Source: Calditrichota bacterium
GTDB lineage: Bacteria; Electryoneota; Electryoneia; Electryoneales; Electryoneaceae
NCBI GenBank assembly: GCA_018263585.1
Contig: JAANWZ010000073.1
Coordinates: 1-50,357 of the forward strand
Length of the DNA stretch: 50,357 nucleotides
Direction of reading: 5' to 3'
Shown here: positions 16,538 to 25,162 of the stretch, piece after piece
Layout of the letters: the number at the start of each line of letters is the position of its first letter
Numbering within the stretch: the first letter of the stretch is position 1
Made by a program: the position numbers and the translations under genes
The notes under the pieces: model-generated
What the model was told of the DNA's origin: nothing
The model's database searches: none
The model's input: the letters and a program-made list of their open reading frames with translations, nothing else

Positions 16538-16545
16538 CATCCACC

Positions 16546-17856
16546 TCAAGCCGTTTCAAGCGGTTGCAGGCCGAGCGTCTCCATGAACGATTCGATCCGG
16601 GTCGTCGTCCGGCCCATGTCGAATTCGCGCTCGTCACCCATGTTGCCTTCGAACGTCATCACCGGCAGGCCCGTATCCACGAGCCCGTTCCGGTTCTGCA
16701 TGATTCCGCACGAGAGCCCCTCGCAGCCACGGTTCAGGTGCAGCATCACGCCGTCCACATGCCATTCCTTCGCGATCTGCGCCATCATCTTCGTCTTCAG
16801 TGTCGGGTCGTAGAAGTGCTGCCACTCGGGCCGCGACAGCGTCCACTCGCTGAGTACCTCGAGCGCTTTGTCGCGGGAATCGATTTCGACGCCGAGCTCC
16901 ATCGGGGTCGTGCGCGCGCCCCACGAGCCGTCCGGTTTCGTCTCCCAGTTACCGATCAGCCCGAACGTGTACAGCGAGCCGATCGAGAGCGCGCCGTACG
17001 TCTCGAGGTAACGGAACAGCTTGAGGAAGCCCCACGGCGGCTGCGTGTCGCTCATCAGCCGGCAGCGCTCGTCCGGGATCGCGGCGATGCCCTGCTCGAT
17101 ACGCTCGCGCACCTCGTCGTAGAGCTCGTCGTAGAAGTCGGCGAACTCCTTCTTCGCCTTCGACAGCGTGCCGAACACGTACAGCGAGTACATCGTTTTC
17201 TCTTCCAGCGGCGCGGGCACATGCTTGTTCAGCTCGCAGATCTTCGCCCACGTCGAGGTCGAGCGGCAGTCGTTCTTCACCGCTTCGATCAGCTTCTCGT
17301 CGTCGTACTCTCGGCCGGTCACCTGCTCCATGAATTCGATCGCTTCGTGCATCTGATCGACGATGTAACGGATCTTGTGCGGATCGTCTCTCACCTCCTC
17401 GTAGGGACCGACGCTGACATCGATGCTGAAGTAGGGGAAATCCTCGTGCTCGGACACGACCTGGTACCATTTCGCGTGGCTGCAGCAGATGTGGTCCTGA
17501 AAGCCGAAATTCGGTTTCGGATAGGGGCCGCCGAACAGGAACCTGTTCAGGTACATCGATCCCCAGTAGTTGCGCATGTAGCTGCACAGGTCGCGCGCCC
17601 AGCCCTTCGCTTCCGTCGCCTCGAGGCATTCGAGCGAGAATTCGCGGTTGAACGCGATCGAGGCGGCGTACGGTTCGCCGGTGAGCGGATAGACGTCGTC
17701 GCCGAGCCCGTACGGGATCGCGTCGAACGACCACGCGCCGCCGGTCCAGCGGATCCCGCCGCGCTCGTGCGCGGACGCGTAGTCGCGGTAGTACTGCTCG
17801 CGCAGCTCCTTCGCCTTCTTCCAGCATTTCAACGGTGCGGTTTTATGAACAGCCAT
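16546..17856 (-). CDS. bzdO: Benzoyl-CoA reductase large subunit (BzdO/BcrB-like)
   Basis: A 436-aa HgdB-fold subunit that, with BzdN, forms the substrate-binding half of the reductase and holds Fe-S clusters. The ATG at 17856 has AGGAG seven bases upstream. The N-terminal segment [20 protein letters not shown] is typical of the BcrB/BzdO branch; cluster-type cysteines occur in [20 protein letters not shown] and CRST. Azoarcus BzdO is of similar length (~450 aa). Downstream the bzdP-like gene follows after 8 bp. Upstream a 115-bp spacer to bzdN contains a tandem hairpin repeat. Confidence 0.92.
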   Translation of the reverse strand: MAVHKTAPLKCWKKAKELREQYYRDYASAHERGGIRWTGGAWSFDAIPYGLGDDVYPLTGEPYAASIAFNREFSLECLEATEAKGWARDLCSYMRNYWGSMYLNRFLFGGPYPKPNFGFQDHICCSHAKWYQVVSEHEDFPYFSIDVSVGPYEEVRDDPHKIRYIVDQMHEAIEFMEQVTGREYDDEKLIEAVKNDCRSTSTWAKICELNKHVPAPLEEKTMYSLYVFGTLSKAKKEFADFYDELYDEVRERIEQGIAAIPDERCRLMSDTQPPWGFLKLFRYLETYGALSIGSLYTFGLIGNWETKPDGSWGARTTPMELGVEIDSRDKALEVLSEWTLSRPEWQHFYDPTLKTKMMAQIAKEWHVDGVMLHLNRGCEGLSCGIMQNRNGLVDTGLPVMTFEGNMGDEREFDMGRTTTRIESFMETLGLQPLETA

Positions 17857-17870
17857 CGGTGATCTCCTGC

Positions 17871-17968
17871 GTTGTCGGTGTGTACACGCCGCCCCGGGTT
17901 CGGCGAACCCGGGCTACGTGTTGTCGGTGTGTACGCGCCGCCCCGGGTTCCACGGACCCGGGACTCCG
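17871..17968. repeat. 49-bp tandem duplication with hairpins inside the bzdN-bzdO spacer
   Basis: Two adjacent 49-bp copies (17871-17919, 17920-17968), each beginning GTTGTCGGTGTGTAC and containing a CCCGGG...CCCGGG stem. The first stem (17893-17913) is a full palindrome through CGGCG; the second (17942-17962) has a slightly different loop. Lying between co-transcribed subunit genes, the stems could affect mRNA stability or relative expression. Confidence 0.85.
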
Positions 17969-17971
17969 CCA

Positions 17972-19096
17972 TCAAAACAGATCCTCCTCCATCAGCATCT
18001 CGAGGAACGCCTCCGTGCGGATCCGGAACTGGCCCATCGGCACGGTCACGTCGAACTCGAGGAACAGGGTCGGGAACCCGTTCTCCTCCAGGTAGCTGCG
18101 CAGCGGGACCATGTCGGCCTCGTGCGGGTCGCAGAACTTCTGCTGGATGAGGATCACGCCGGCGACGTCGAAGTCCCGCGCGAGCTTGAGGATGTGCGGG
18201 AAACGCGTGCGCGCGACATGGTCCTTCGCCGGGCAGGCGGGGCGCTCCACGTACCGCTTCGCGATCGCCTCGATCCGGTCGTCCAGCTCAGGCGTTTCGT
18301 TCCAGAAGTAGCGGGTGCCGGTGCAGTGGTCGTCGGTGACCACCGTCGCGCCGACCGCCTCGACCATGCGGATGAAGTCGGTGTCATCGTTCTCCGACCC
18401 GACGAGCATCAGCCGGGTGCCGTCGCCGAACTGCTCCTCGCGCTCGTCGAGCTGCGCGAGCACCTTTCGCAACTCCGCCGTGTGCTCCTCCTTGTCCACC
18501 CACATCGAGCTGACGGTGACCCACATCGCCTCGAGGCCGGACAGCTTCGGGACCGGTCCTTTCCGGTGCGCGTAGAGCTCGTGCAGCGCGGCGCGGTTCT
18601 CGTTCACGAGCCGGATTCCGCGGTCGAGGTCGTCGTCGCTGAGCGGCTTGCCGGTGAACTGCTCCACCGCGGCGCGGAACTTTTTCAGCTCCTCGTAGAG
18701 GTAGGGGACGGCGTGCGGGGAGGCGACGTGCATCGGGTGCGGGAGGTAGTAGGTGAAGTCGTGCGGGACATTCTCCTCCCAACTCCGGTACGTCTGGCGC
18801 AGGTGGATGCACGACTGCGCGATCGTGATCCCGTCGAGGTACTCGTACCGTCCCTTCAGCCCCTGCGCGAGCACGTCCCGGCAGAACGGGCAGAACATCC
18901 CGAACAGGTGCTGCTCGGTTACGTCCTGCGGCTCGTGGTTGCCGAGCACGCGCACCGGGAGGATGTCCGCCGCGACCAGGATCTCCTCCGGCACGTAACT
19001 GCAGAAGCAGCCGAACACCTTGCCGCCCGTTCGTTCCTTCCACCGGCGCGCGTAGTCGTGACGGTCACGGTACCAGGTTTCGAACTGTGAGAACAT
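17972..19096 (-). CDS. bzdN: Benzoyl-CoA reductase large subunit (BzdN/BcrC-like)
   Basis: A 374-aa HgdB-fold subunit, close to the ~380 aa of Azoarcus BzdN. The ATG at 19096 (MFSQFETWYRD) is chosen; 70 upstream in-frame residues are repeat translation. Cluster-type cysteines are in VFGCFCSYVPEEIL, FGMFCPFCRDVL, QSCIHLRQ and IQQKFCDPHE. This is the first gene of the N-O-P-Q run. About 50-100 bp upstream is an AT-rich stretch (19140-19195) with two direct GTCTAT copies 13 bp apart that could belong to its promoter. Related 2-hydroxyacyl-CoA dehydratase subunits exist, but the full four-gene set and the pathway context make benzoyl-CoA reductase the best call. Confidence 0.92.
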   Translation of the reverse strand: MFSQFETWYRDRHDYARRWKERTGGKVFGCFCSYVPEEILVAADILPVRVLGNHEPQDVTEQHLFGMFCPFCRDVLAQGLKGRYEYLDGITIAQSCIHLRQTYRSWEENVPHDFTYYLPHPMHVASPHAVPYLYEELKKFRAAVEQFTGKPLSDDDLDRGIRLVNENRAALHELYAHRKGPVPKLSGLEAMWVTVSSMWVDKEEHTAELRKVLAQLDEREEQFGDGTRLMLVGSENDDTDFIRMVEAVGATVVTDDHCTGTRYFWNETPELDDRIEAIAKRYVERPACPAKDHVARTRFPHILKLARDFDVAGVILIQQKFCDPHEADMVPLRSYLEENGFPTLFLEFDVTVPMGQFRIRTEAFLEMLMEEDLF

Positions 19097-19585
19097 GGTT
19101 CCCTCGCGTCTCGCGGCCGTCTCCCCCCGGCGACGGGCCTGTCTATAGTGTTTGTCTATTATGAATATGTACGCACGAAAAATCTGTATTGTGTCGCGCT
19201 CTCCGCGCCCGGCAAGCACGTCATTCTGAACGAAGCCCGTTGTCAGTTTGTCGGGCGCAGTGAAGTTTATCCTGAAAGTAGTGAAGGGAAGGTCCAGGTA
19301 GAACAAGGGTCACGTTTGCAAGCCGCTCCGTTTTCGAACCCGGACCTTCTTCACCCGCGGGCGGCACACAGACGCCGGCCGCGGCTTCAGAATGACGCGC
19401 TCCCGTCCCCCTTTCAGAACTCGGCACGGGTCGTTCCCTGCAAGCGGCTTCAGAATGACGCGCTCCCGTCCCCCTTTCAGAACTCGGAACGGGTCGTTCC
19501 CTGCAAGTTGTTCACTACTCAGCGAACGCGCCTGCACTGTGAGCGCGTACGCGCTTGTTCAGGATGACACATTTGCGCCGCCCGC
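19097..19585. repeat. Region upstream of bzdN: AT-rich promoter-like stretch, palindromic element, 63-bp tandem repeat
   Basis: No gene seen. 19140-19195 is AT-rich for this genome and carries two GTCTAT direct repeats, a candidate regulatory region for bzdN. 19220-19396 is a composite element (GTCATTCTGAAC to TCAGAATGAC). A 63-bp unit starting GCGGCTTCAGAATGAC is then present twice in tandem (19381-19443, 19444-19506) with very few differences. A GTTCAGGATGACAC end lies at ~19557-19570. Confidence 0.75.
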
Positions 19586-20356
19586 CTACCTGTGCCTCCA
19601 CTCCGGCTTCCGCTTTTCGAGGAACGCGTTCAGGCCCTCGTTCGCGTCCGCGGTCGCCATCAACTCCTCCATGTACAGCTTGTCCGCGATCGCCATCCCT
19701 TCGCGCGCGTCCTTCGCGTACGCGGCGTCGATCGCCTTCTTGCCGACCGCGATCACGGCTGCGCTCTGTTTCGCGAACTGCGCGCAGTACTCGTCCACAT
19801 CCTCAGCGAACGAGTCCGGCGCGAACACGCGGTTGACGAGTCCGGCGGCGTGCGCGTCCGCGGCGGAATAGATTTTCCCGGTGAGCAGCCACTCGATCGT
19901 GCGGTTGCGCCCGATCAGTTGCGGGAACACGGCGACCGCCATCGGGGGAAACACACCGACCGAGATCTCCGGCTGGCCGAGCTTCGCGGATTCGGATGCG
20001 AGCACGATGTCGCAGCCGACGGCGAGTTCGCAGCCGCCGCCGAGCGCGAGCCCGTGCACCGCCGCGACCGTCACCGACGGGATGTCCCAGAGCGCCTGGA
20101 ACAGCCGGTCGAACGTGTTGATCATCTCCACCGCCTTCTCGCCGGTGTGTTCGCCGACATCGACTCCGGATGAAAACGCCTTGCCCGCCGCCGCGATCAC
20201 GACCACGCGCAGCTGACTGTCGAGCGCGAGATCGCGGAAACAGTCCACGAGCTCGTTCATCATCTCGATGTTGAGGATGTTGAACGGTTCGCGTTCGAGC
20301 GTGACCGTCGCGCGCCCCTCGCCGCTCGCGACATGGATGTGCCGGTACTCCTTCAT
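19586..20356 (-). CDS. dch: Cyclohexa-1,5-diene-1-carbonyl-CoA hydratase (Dch / BzdW-like)
   Basis: A 256-aa enoyl-CoA hydratase-fold protein, proposed to add water to the cyclic dienoyl-CoA made by benzoyl-CoA reductase. The ATG at 20356 overlaps the upstream gene by 4 bp. Oxyanion-hole segments are AAGKAFSSGVDVGEH (57-71) and ALGGGCELAVGCD (104-116) with Glu110. The segment GQPEISVGVFPPMAVAVFPQ, with no second canonical acid after GVFPP, is typical of the Dch branch as I recall it. The C-terminal trimer helix is complete. Generic crotonase activity is the alternative; the company of bzdNOPQ, had and oah supports Dch. Confidence 0.85.
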   Translation of the reverse strand: MKEYRHIHVASGEGRATVTLEREPFNILNIEMMNELVDCFRDLALDSQLRVVVIAAAGKAFSSGVDVGEHTGEKAVEMINTFDRLFQALWDIPSVTVAAVHGLALGGGCELAVGCDIVLASESAKLGQPEISVGVFPPMAVAVFPQLIGRNRTIEWLLTGKIYSAADAHAAGLVNRVFAPDSFAEDVDEYCAQFAKQSAAVIAVGKKAIDAAYAKDAREGMAIADKLYMEELMATADANEGLNAFLEKRKPEWRHR

Positions 20357-20916
20357 CGGTCCCCCCTTTCCTCCCGCTCGCCGGAGTTTTCGACCTCTTG
20401 CTGATCGACGCTGAACGGCAGGCACGAGTCCTTGAGGAACTCGCGCGCGCGTTCGATGAACTCGGCGTCGGTCATCCGCCGCTCGCGCCACTCCTTCTCG
20501 TCGCCGGTTGCGAAGCCCATCAGTACGTTGGACGACATCCGCACCGCTTCGACGGTCAGTTCGTAGAGGTGCGTGCACCCCTTCGCGCCGGCGAGCAACG
20601 GGCGCATCCTCTTCGTGATCCCGCGCTCGATGCGCAGCCCGATCACGCGCTTGATGTGCTGCGCGGTGAGCGCGCAGATCCCGAACGGGACCTTCACCAT
20701 CTGGCAGCGCGCGTCCACGATCTCCCGGTCGGGGACACTGATCACGAGATCGACGCGCATGTTGTGGTTCAGGTCGAGCAGCGACGATTTCGTCTTGATC
20801 GTGTCGGACGCGAGCTGTGTGACCGCGACGTTGATGTTGCGTTCGTAGATCGCGTCGTAGTCGAGCTTCGCGGACTCGGAACGTTGCTCGAGTTTCTCAA
20901 GCCCCTTGATCGGCAC
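20353..20916 (-). CDS. DUF2889-like protein
   Basis: A 187-aa protein that I place, from memory of the family pattern, in the DUF2889 group. Its landmarks are VDLVISVPDREIVDARCQMVK in the middle, then GLRIERGITKR and GAKGCTHLYELTVEAVR (~108-124). No signal peptide or membrane segment is seen. It overlaps dch by 4 bp (ATGA), so the two are translationally coupled. Members of this family occur beside CoA-linked aromatic and steroid degradation genes, but no biochemical role is known to me. The conserved His-Cys pair (GCTHL) could be a ligand or catalytic site. Confidence 0.72.
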   Translation of the reverse strand: MPIKGLEKLEQRSESAKLDYDAIYERNINVAVTQLASDTIKTKSSLLDLNHNMRVDLVISVPDREIVDARCQMVKVPFGICALTAQHIKRVIGLRIERGITKRMRPLLAGAKGCTHLYELTVEAVRMSSNVLMGFATGDEKEWRERRMTDAEFIERAREFLKDSCLPFSVDQQEVENSGEREERGDR

Positions 20917-21246
20917 TGGGTTGTCCTCTAATCTTGGTTCCTACACTTTAGGCGGAGCATCAAATGCTAAAAAGGCTCTTCACTATTCCAGAGCAGCGAT
21001 GACAGCATCGTCATTCTGAACGAAGCCCGATGTCAGTTTATCGGGCGTAGTGAAGAAGGTCCAGCTAAACAGAAGGTTCTGTTCGCAACCCTTACCTTGT
21101 TCGCACTCGGACCTTCTTCAGCCACGGGCGGCACACTGACGCCGGCCGCGGCTTCAGAATGACGTGTTCGCCTCCCGCGCAGAATCATATCACAGAGCAG
21201 GGACACAATGAGCGCGCATCATTTCAGACGCGGGTGAAGCAACGCC
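20917..21246. repeat. Repeat element and promoter region upstream of the DUF2889-dch pair
   Basis: No gene seen. 20940-21000 is AT-richer and contains a small palindrome AGCAT-CAA-ATGCT (20956-20968) near a TTTAGGC sequence similar to one arm of the palindrome at 35205. 21010-21163 is a composite repeat, GTCATTCTGAACGAAGCCCG to CAGAATGAC, with GAAGAAGGTCC and GGACCTTCTTC as internal complementary arms. Confidence 0.7.
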
Positions 21247-22440
21247 TCACCCCTCGCGCCGGATCACGAGCGCCATCGTCACCCCGCCGCCGCCACAGAT
21301 CGCGGCGATGCCGTGCTGCTTGTCGTGTGTTTTCAGCGCGTGCGCGAGCGTGACCGCGATCCGCGCGCCGGAAATCCCGGTCGGGTGCCCGAGCGCGATC
21401 GCACCGCCGTGCACGTTCACCCGTTCCCGGTCCCAGCCGAGCGCGCGTTCGTTCGCGAGCACCTGGATCGCGAACGCTTCGTTCACCTCGATCAGGTCCA
21501 TCTCGGCGAGCGACATCCCGGCGCGTGCGAGTGCGATCGGGATCACGACTCCCGGCCCTTCGCCCATCGTCTCGGGCGAAACGGCGGCCTTCGCGTGCGC
21601 CACGAGCGAAAAGATCGGTTTCGCGCCGAGCTCACGGGCTTTCTCGCGGGTCGTGAGCACGAGCGCGGTCGCGCCGTCTGACATCCCGCACGCGTTGCCC
21701 GCGGTCACCGTGCCGCCCTTGCGGAACACCGGCGGCAGCTTCCCCATCTTCTCGCGGTTGATCGGGTGGCGGATCGTCTCGTCACGGGCGAACGTGACTT
21801 CCGTGTCGCGTTTGCTCGCCGGGGGAACGGTGACCGGCACGACCTCCTCGTCGAACCAGCCGTTCTCCCACGCTGTGTGCGCCTTCTCATGCGATCCGGC
21901 GGCGAACTCGTCCTGCTCCTCACGGCTGATCCCGTACTTGTCGAACAGGTTCTCCGCCGACTGGCCCATCCCTTCGCCGGTGAGCGGGTCGATCGAGTCG
22001 GACCAGCCGTCCTCGAGCACCTTGTTGCCCATCTTCATCCCCGACCAGCGCGTGTTCTTGAGCAGGTAGGGGATCGTGGACATCGAATCGAAGCCGCCGG
22101 CGAGCGCGATTTCCGATTCGCCGAGCAGTATCTGCTGGGCGGCGAACGCGATCGCGCGCATCCCGGACGGGCACGCCATGTTCAGCGTGATCACCGGCGC
22201 CGACTCGGGCACTCCTCCACGGACGGATGCTGTGCGCGCCGGGTTCGGCCCGTTGCCCGCCTGCCGGCACGAACCGAGGATCACGTCGTCGATCTGGTCG
22301 GGCTCGACGCGCGCACGTTCCCACGCCGCCCGCACAGCGACCGCGCCGACGTCGTACGCGGCCATGTTCTTCAACGTGCCGCCGAACGAACCCATCGGCG
22401 TGCGGCACGCCGAAATCGCAACGATGTCGTTCAAGTCCAT
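21247..22440 (-). CDS. Acetyl-CoA acyltransferase (thiolase)
   Basis: A 397-aa type II thiolase. The nucleophilic cysteine is Cys90 in NMACPSGMRA; His appears in GGAIALGHPTGISGARI, and the second catalytic Cys in AAICGGGGVTMA. The start is ATG 22440 (MDLNDIVAIS), excluding a repeat-derived extension. In this pathway the expected role is cleavage of 3-oxopimeloyl-CoA to glutaryl-CoA and acetyl-CoA, or of acetoacetyl-CoA; sequence does not separate these. It stands alone between two repeat regions, close to the SDR and Oah genes on the same strand. Confidence 0.9.
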   Translation of the reverse strand: MDLNDIVAISACRTPMGSFGGTLKNMAAYDVGAVAVRAAWERARVEPDQIDDVILGSCRQAGNGPNPARTASVRGGVPESAPVITLNMACPSGMRAIAFAAQQILLGESEIALAGGFDSMSTIPYLLKNTRWSGMKMGNKVLEDGWSDSIDPLTGEGMGQSAENLFDKYGISREEQDEFAAGSHEKAHTAWENGWFDEEVVPVTVPPASKRDTEVTFARDETIRHPINREKMGKLPPVFRKGGTVTAGNACGMSDGATALVLTTREKARELGAKPIFSLVAHAKAAVSPETMGEGPGVVIPIALARAGMSLAEMDLIEVNEAFAIQVLANERALGWDRERVNVHGGAIALGHPTGISGARIAVTLAHALKTHDKQHGIAAICGGGGVTMALVIRREG

Positions 22441-22786
22441 AGCGTGTTCCGTTCTCCGTATTCTCGCTGTGCCCCTGTGACAGCCACGCCGGAGCGCAGC
22501 GAAGGCGGGATGTCGCAGGGATTTCTGCTCTCGAATCTCGTTCGCGTTGTCAGCGGCAACCGGCACGCGGACGCCGGCTCGTGTGTCATCCTGAACGAAG
22601 TGAAAGATCTCGACATCCAAAACGGACAGCGCGACCTGACCTTCAGTGCTCGAGATTCCTTCGCTTCGCTCAGGACAGGCTCTTCACCCTTCGCGCCGAA
22701 ACAGACCGGCGCTTCGGGTTCAGGATGACACATTGTCGGCCTTCCACAGGCTCGCAACTCGCAACTCGCTACTCGCTACTCGCAAC
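22441..22786. repeat. Repeat-filled gap upstream of thiolase
   Basis: No gene seen. 22469-22520 is a copy of the TGTGACAG/ATGTCGCAGGG family. 22580-22730 is a composite element from GTGTCATCCTGAACG to GGTTCAGGATGACAC with GATCTCGA and TCGAGATTCC as internal complementary parts. A short CGCAACTCGCTACT-like direct repeat run lies at about 22752-22790. Confidence 0.75.
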
Positions 22787-23539
22787 TCAGATATACTGCC
22801 CGCCGTCCACCTTGATGATCTCGCCGGTGATGTGACGGGCGCGGTCGGAGGCGAGGAACGCGCAGATCCAGGCGATATCCTCCGGCTCACCGAGCTTGCG
22901 CAGCGCGGTCTCGTCGAGGCTCGCCTGTTTCGCCTGCTCCGGCATCTGCTGCATCATGTCGGTCATGATCAGGCCGGGGGCGACGGAATTGACCGTGATC
23001 CCGCGCCCGCCGAGTTCCTTCGCGACGGTTTTCGTGAGCCCGATCACCCCCGCCTTCGCGGCGCTGTAATTCGCCTGGCCGAACTTGCCGCGCAGGCCGT
23101 TGATCGAGGTGACGTTGACAATCCGTCCGGCGCGCTGCTCGCGGAAATGGGGCGCGGCGGCACGGATCGTGTTGAAGCAGCCTTTCAGATCGACGCTGAT
23201 CACCGCGTCCCACTGCTCCTCGCTCATCTTCCAGATCACGCCGTCCCGGTTCATCCCTGCGTTGTTCACGAGGATGTCGAGCGCGCCGAACGTGTCGATC
23301 ACCTCCGCAACGAGCTTCTGCGCGCGGTCGAAGTCGGCGGTGTCGGCCTGGTACGCCTTCGCGCGCACGCCGAGCTTCTCCGCCTCGGCCGCGAGCGCGT
23401 CGGCCGCCTCCTTCTGCTTGCGGTACGTGAACGCGACACCCGCGCCTTCTTCCGCGAAGTGGCGGACGATCGCGGCGCCGATCCCGCGGCTGCCGCCGGT
23501 AACCAGCGCGACCTTCCCTGACAACAGTTGTTCCGCCAT
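22787..23539 (-). CDS. Short-chain dehydrogenase/reductase (3-hydroxyacyl-CoA type)
   Basis: A 250-aa classical SDR, FabG/PhaB-like. The cofactor motif TGGSRGIG is at 14-21, NNAG at 92-95, and the catalytic residues are Ser145, Tyr158 and Lys162 (YSAAK). The C-terminus, ITGEIIKVDGGQYI, is complete. It starts 3 bp after the Oah gene. Because Oah forms 3-hydroxypimeloyl-CoA, oxidation of that hydroxyl to 3-oxopimeloyl-CoA is a natural role. The helix-type dehydrogenase at 26626 is a competing candidate. Acetoacetyl-CoA reductase is another possibility. Confidence 0.87.
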   Translation of the reverse strand: MAEQLLSGKVALVTGGSRGIGAAIVRHFAEEGAGVAFTYRKQKEAADALAAEAEKLGVRAKAYQADTADFDRAQKLVAEVIDTFGALDILVNNAGMNRDGVIWKMSEEQWDAVISVDLKGCFNTIRAAAPHFREQRAGRIVNVTSINGLRGKFGQANYSAAKAGVIGLTKTVAKELGGRGITVNSVAPGLIMTDMMQQMPEQAKQASLDETALRKLGEPEDIAWICAFLASDRARHITGEIIKVDGGQYI

Positions 23540-23542
23540 CGC

Positions 23543-24676
23543 TCACTCCTCCCGCGGCGTGCCGAGCACGGCTTCGAACAGGTCCTCGCCTGACTCCGCG
23601 CCTTCCGCGAGCCGGCGCCGGTATTCGACGAAATCGATCACGCTCGTCCCGGTCTGCTTGCGTGTGTTGAACGCGTGGAACCCGAGCAGCGCCTCGCCCT
23701 GCATGTTCGCCGCGAGCCAGTGACGGTGCTCGTGTTTCGTCATGTCCCAGAAGAACCGCTTCTTCTGACGGATCCCGTCGATCGACTTCATCAGGCAGCC
23801 GGGGAACAGGTTGGTGAACGTCCACGCGATCTTATTGATTTCCGCGTCGAGCAGGCTGAAGTCGTAGTCGGCTTCCTTGAGCACGGACTTCGCTTGCTTC
23901 GCGGCGTCGCCGGTGACGAATTCGCCATACACGACCTCGCCGTCCTCGATCCAGCGGTCGGTGATCACGAGCGGGTTGCGAGTGAATTCGCCGTCCTGTT
24001 TGAGCACGGGCACGACCTTCGTCACCAGCCCCTTCTGCTTCATCTTGTACGCGGACCATAGTTCGCAGGAGACGCAGTTCCAGATCGCATCATCGAAACT
24101 GAGGATGCCGGGGAGGAAGTCGGTCGAGCCGCCGTCCGGGGCGGAACCGTGCCGCGGGCCGGCCTGGCCGAAGATCGCGGTGTCGACGGCCAGCGTGAGG
24201 TCGCACGCCATCCCGATCTCCTGGCCGCCGGCGACGCGCATCCCGTTCACCCGGCAGATCACCGGCTTCTTGCACGTGAGGATCGCATCGACCATCCCGT
24301 TGAACAGGTCCATGTAGAGGCCGTATTCCTGCGGGCGGCCGGCGTAGTATTCGGCGTACTCCTTCGTGTTTCCGCCCGTGCAGAACGAGCGGCTGCCGGC
24401 GGCGGTGAACACGACCGCGACCACGCGCCGGTCCATCGACGCGCGGTGAAACCCCGCGATCACACCCTTCACCATCTCCGTCGTGTACGAGTTGAACTGT
24501 CCCGGGTTGTTCAACGTGATCCAGGCGGTGTACAGGCCGTCGACCGGGTTTCCCTTCGGGTCGGTGATCGGCCTGCGCTCGTAGATGATCCCCGGCGGTT
24601 CGGTGGAGAAGTAGCTGTCGTCGAACAGATCGTGGTCCTTGATCTCCTCGTCGCGGGGCAGCCAGTCGAGACTCAT
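23543..24676 (-). CDS. oah: 6-oxocyclohex-1-ene-1-carbonyl-CoA hydrolase (Oah / BzdY-like)
   Basis: A 377-aa crotonase-superfamily ring-opening hydrolase, close to the known ~375-aa length. It adds water and hydrolytically opens the ring to give 3-hydroxypimeloyl-CoA. The ATG at 24676 (MSLDWLPRDEEIKDHDLF) follows a GGGGG tract; 11 upstream residues are dropped. Diagnostic stretches are SRSFCTGGNTKEYAEYYAGR (~96-115), RVNGMRVAGGQEIGMACD, GQAGPRHGSAPDGGSTDFLP and a C-terminal part with TKHEHRHWLA. The gene is followed directly by the SDR. This is one of the firmest markers that the island degrades benzoyl-CoA anaerobically. Confidence 0.94.
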   Translation of the reverse strand: MSLDWLPRDEEIKDHDLFDDSYFSTEPPGIIYERRPITDPKGNPVDGLYTAWITLNNPGQFNSYTTEMVKGVIAGFHRASMDRRVVAVVFTAAGSRSFCTGGNTKEYAEYYAGRPQEYGLYMDLFNGMVDAILTCKKPVICRVNGMRVAGGQEIGMACDLTLAVDTAIFGQAGPRHGSAPDGGSTDFLPGILSFDDAIWNCVSCELWSAYKMKQKGLVTKVVPVLKQDGEFTRNPLVITDRWIEDGEVVYGEFVTGDAAKQAKSVLKEADYDFSLLDAEINKIAWTFTNLFPGCLMKSIDGIRQKKRFFWDMTKHEHRHWLAANMQGEALLGFHAFNTRKQTGTSVIDFVEYRRRLAEGAESGEDLFEAVLGTPREE

Positions 24677-25162
24677 GAATCCCCCCTCGTTTCTAGTGGA
24701 ACAAACCACATGGGACCAGGTTTGATACTATGTCATTCTGAACGCAGCCCGATGTCAGTTTATCGGGCGTAGTGAAGAAGGTCCAGGTAGATAAACGGTT
24801 ATATATGCATACATTACCGTCGTCGAACTCGGACCTCTCCTTCACTGCGTTCAGGACATGCTTCAGCCGCGTGCGGCACACTGACGCCGGCCGCGGCTTC
24901 AGGATGACGGTGAGTCACCCGTCGTTTCGTGTGATCCGGTCCACTGGTCCCTGTGTGTATCGCATGCACTCGTTTCCTGTTGTCGGAATGAACGTGGAGC
25001 GCCGTCTGCTCTCGAGATCCTTCACCCTTCGCGGCAAACAGACGCCGCTTCGGGTTCAGGATGACACGGATGGCGCGCCGAAACCGACCGCCGCTTCGGG
25101 ATCAGGATGACACGGATGGCGCGCCGAAACCGACCGCCGCTTCGGGTTCAGGATGACACCAT
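24677..25162. repeat. Repeat-filled gap with 46-bp tandem copies
   Basis: No gene seen. 24732-24908 is a composite element (GTCATTCTGAACG to TCAGGATGAC). From about 25012 a GAGATCCTTCACCCTTCGCG half element ends in GGTTCAGGATGACAC, followed by two tandem 46-bp copies (about 25069-25114 and 25115-25160) starting GGATGGCGCGCCGAAACC. The last copy ends only a few bases from the stop codon of the next gene. Confidence 0.75.
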
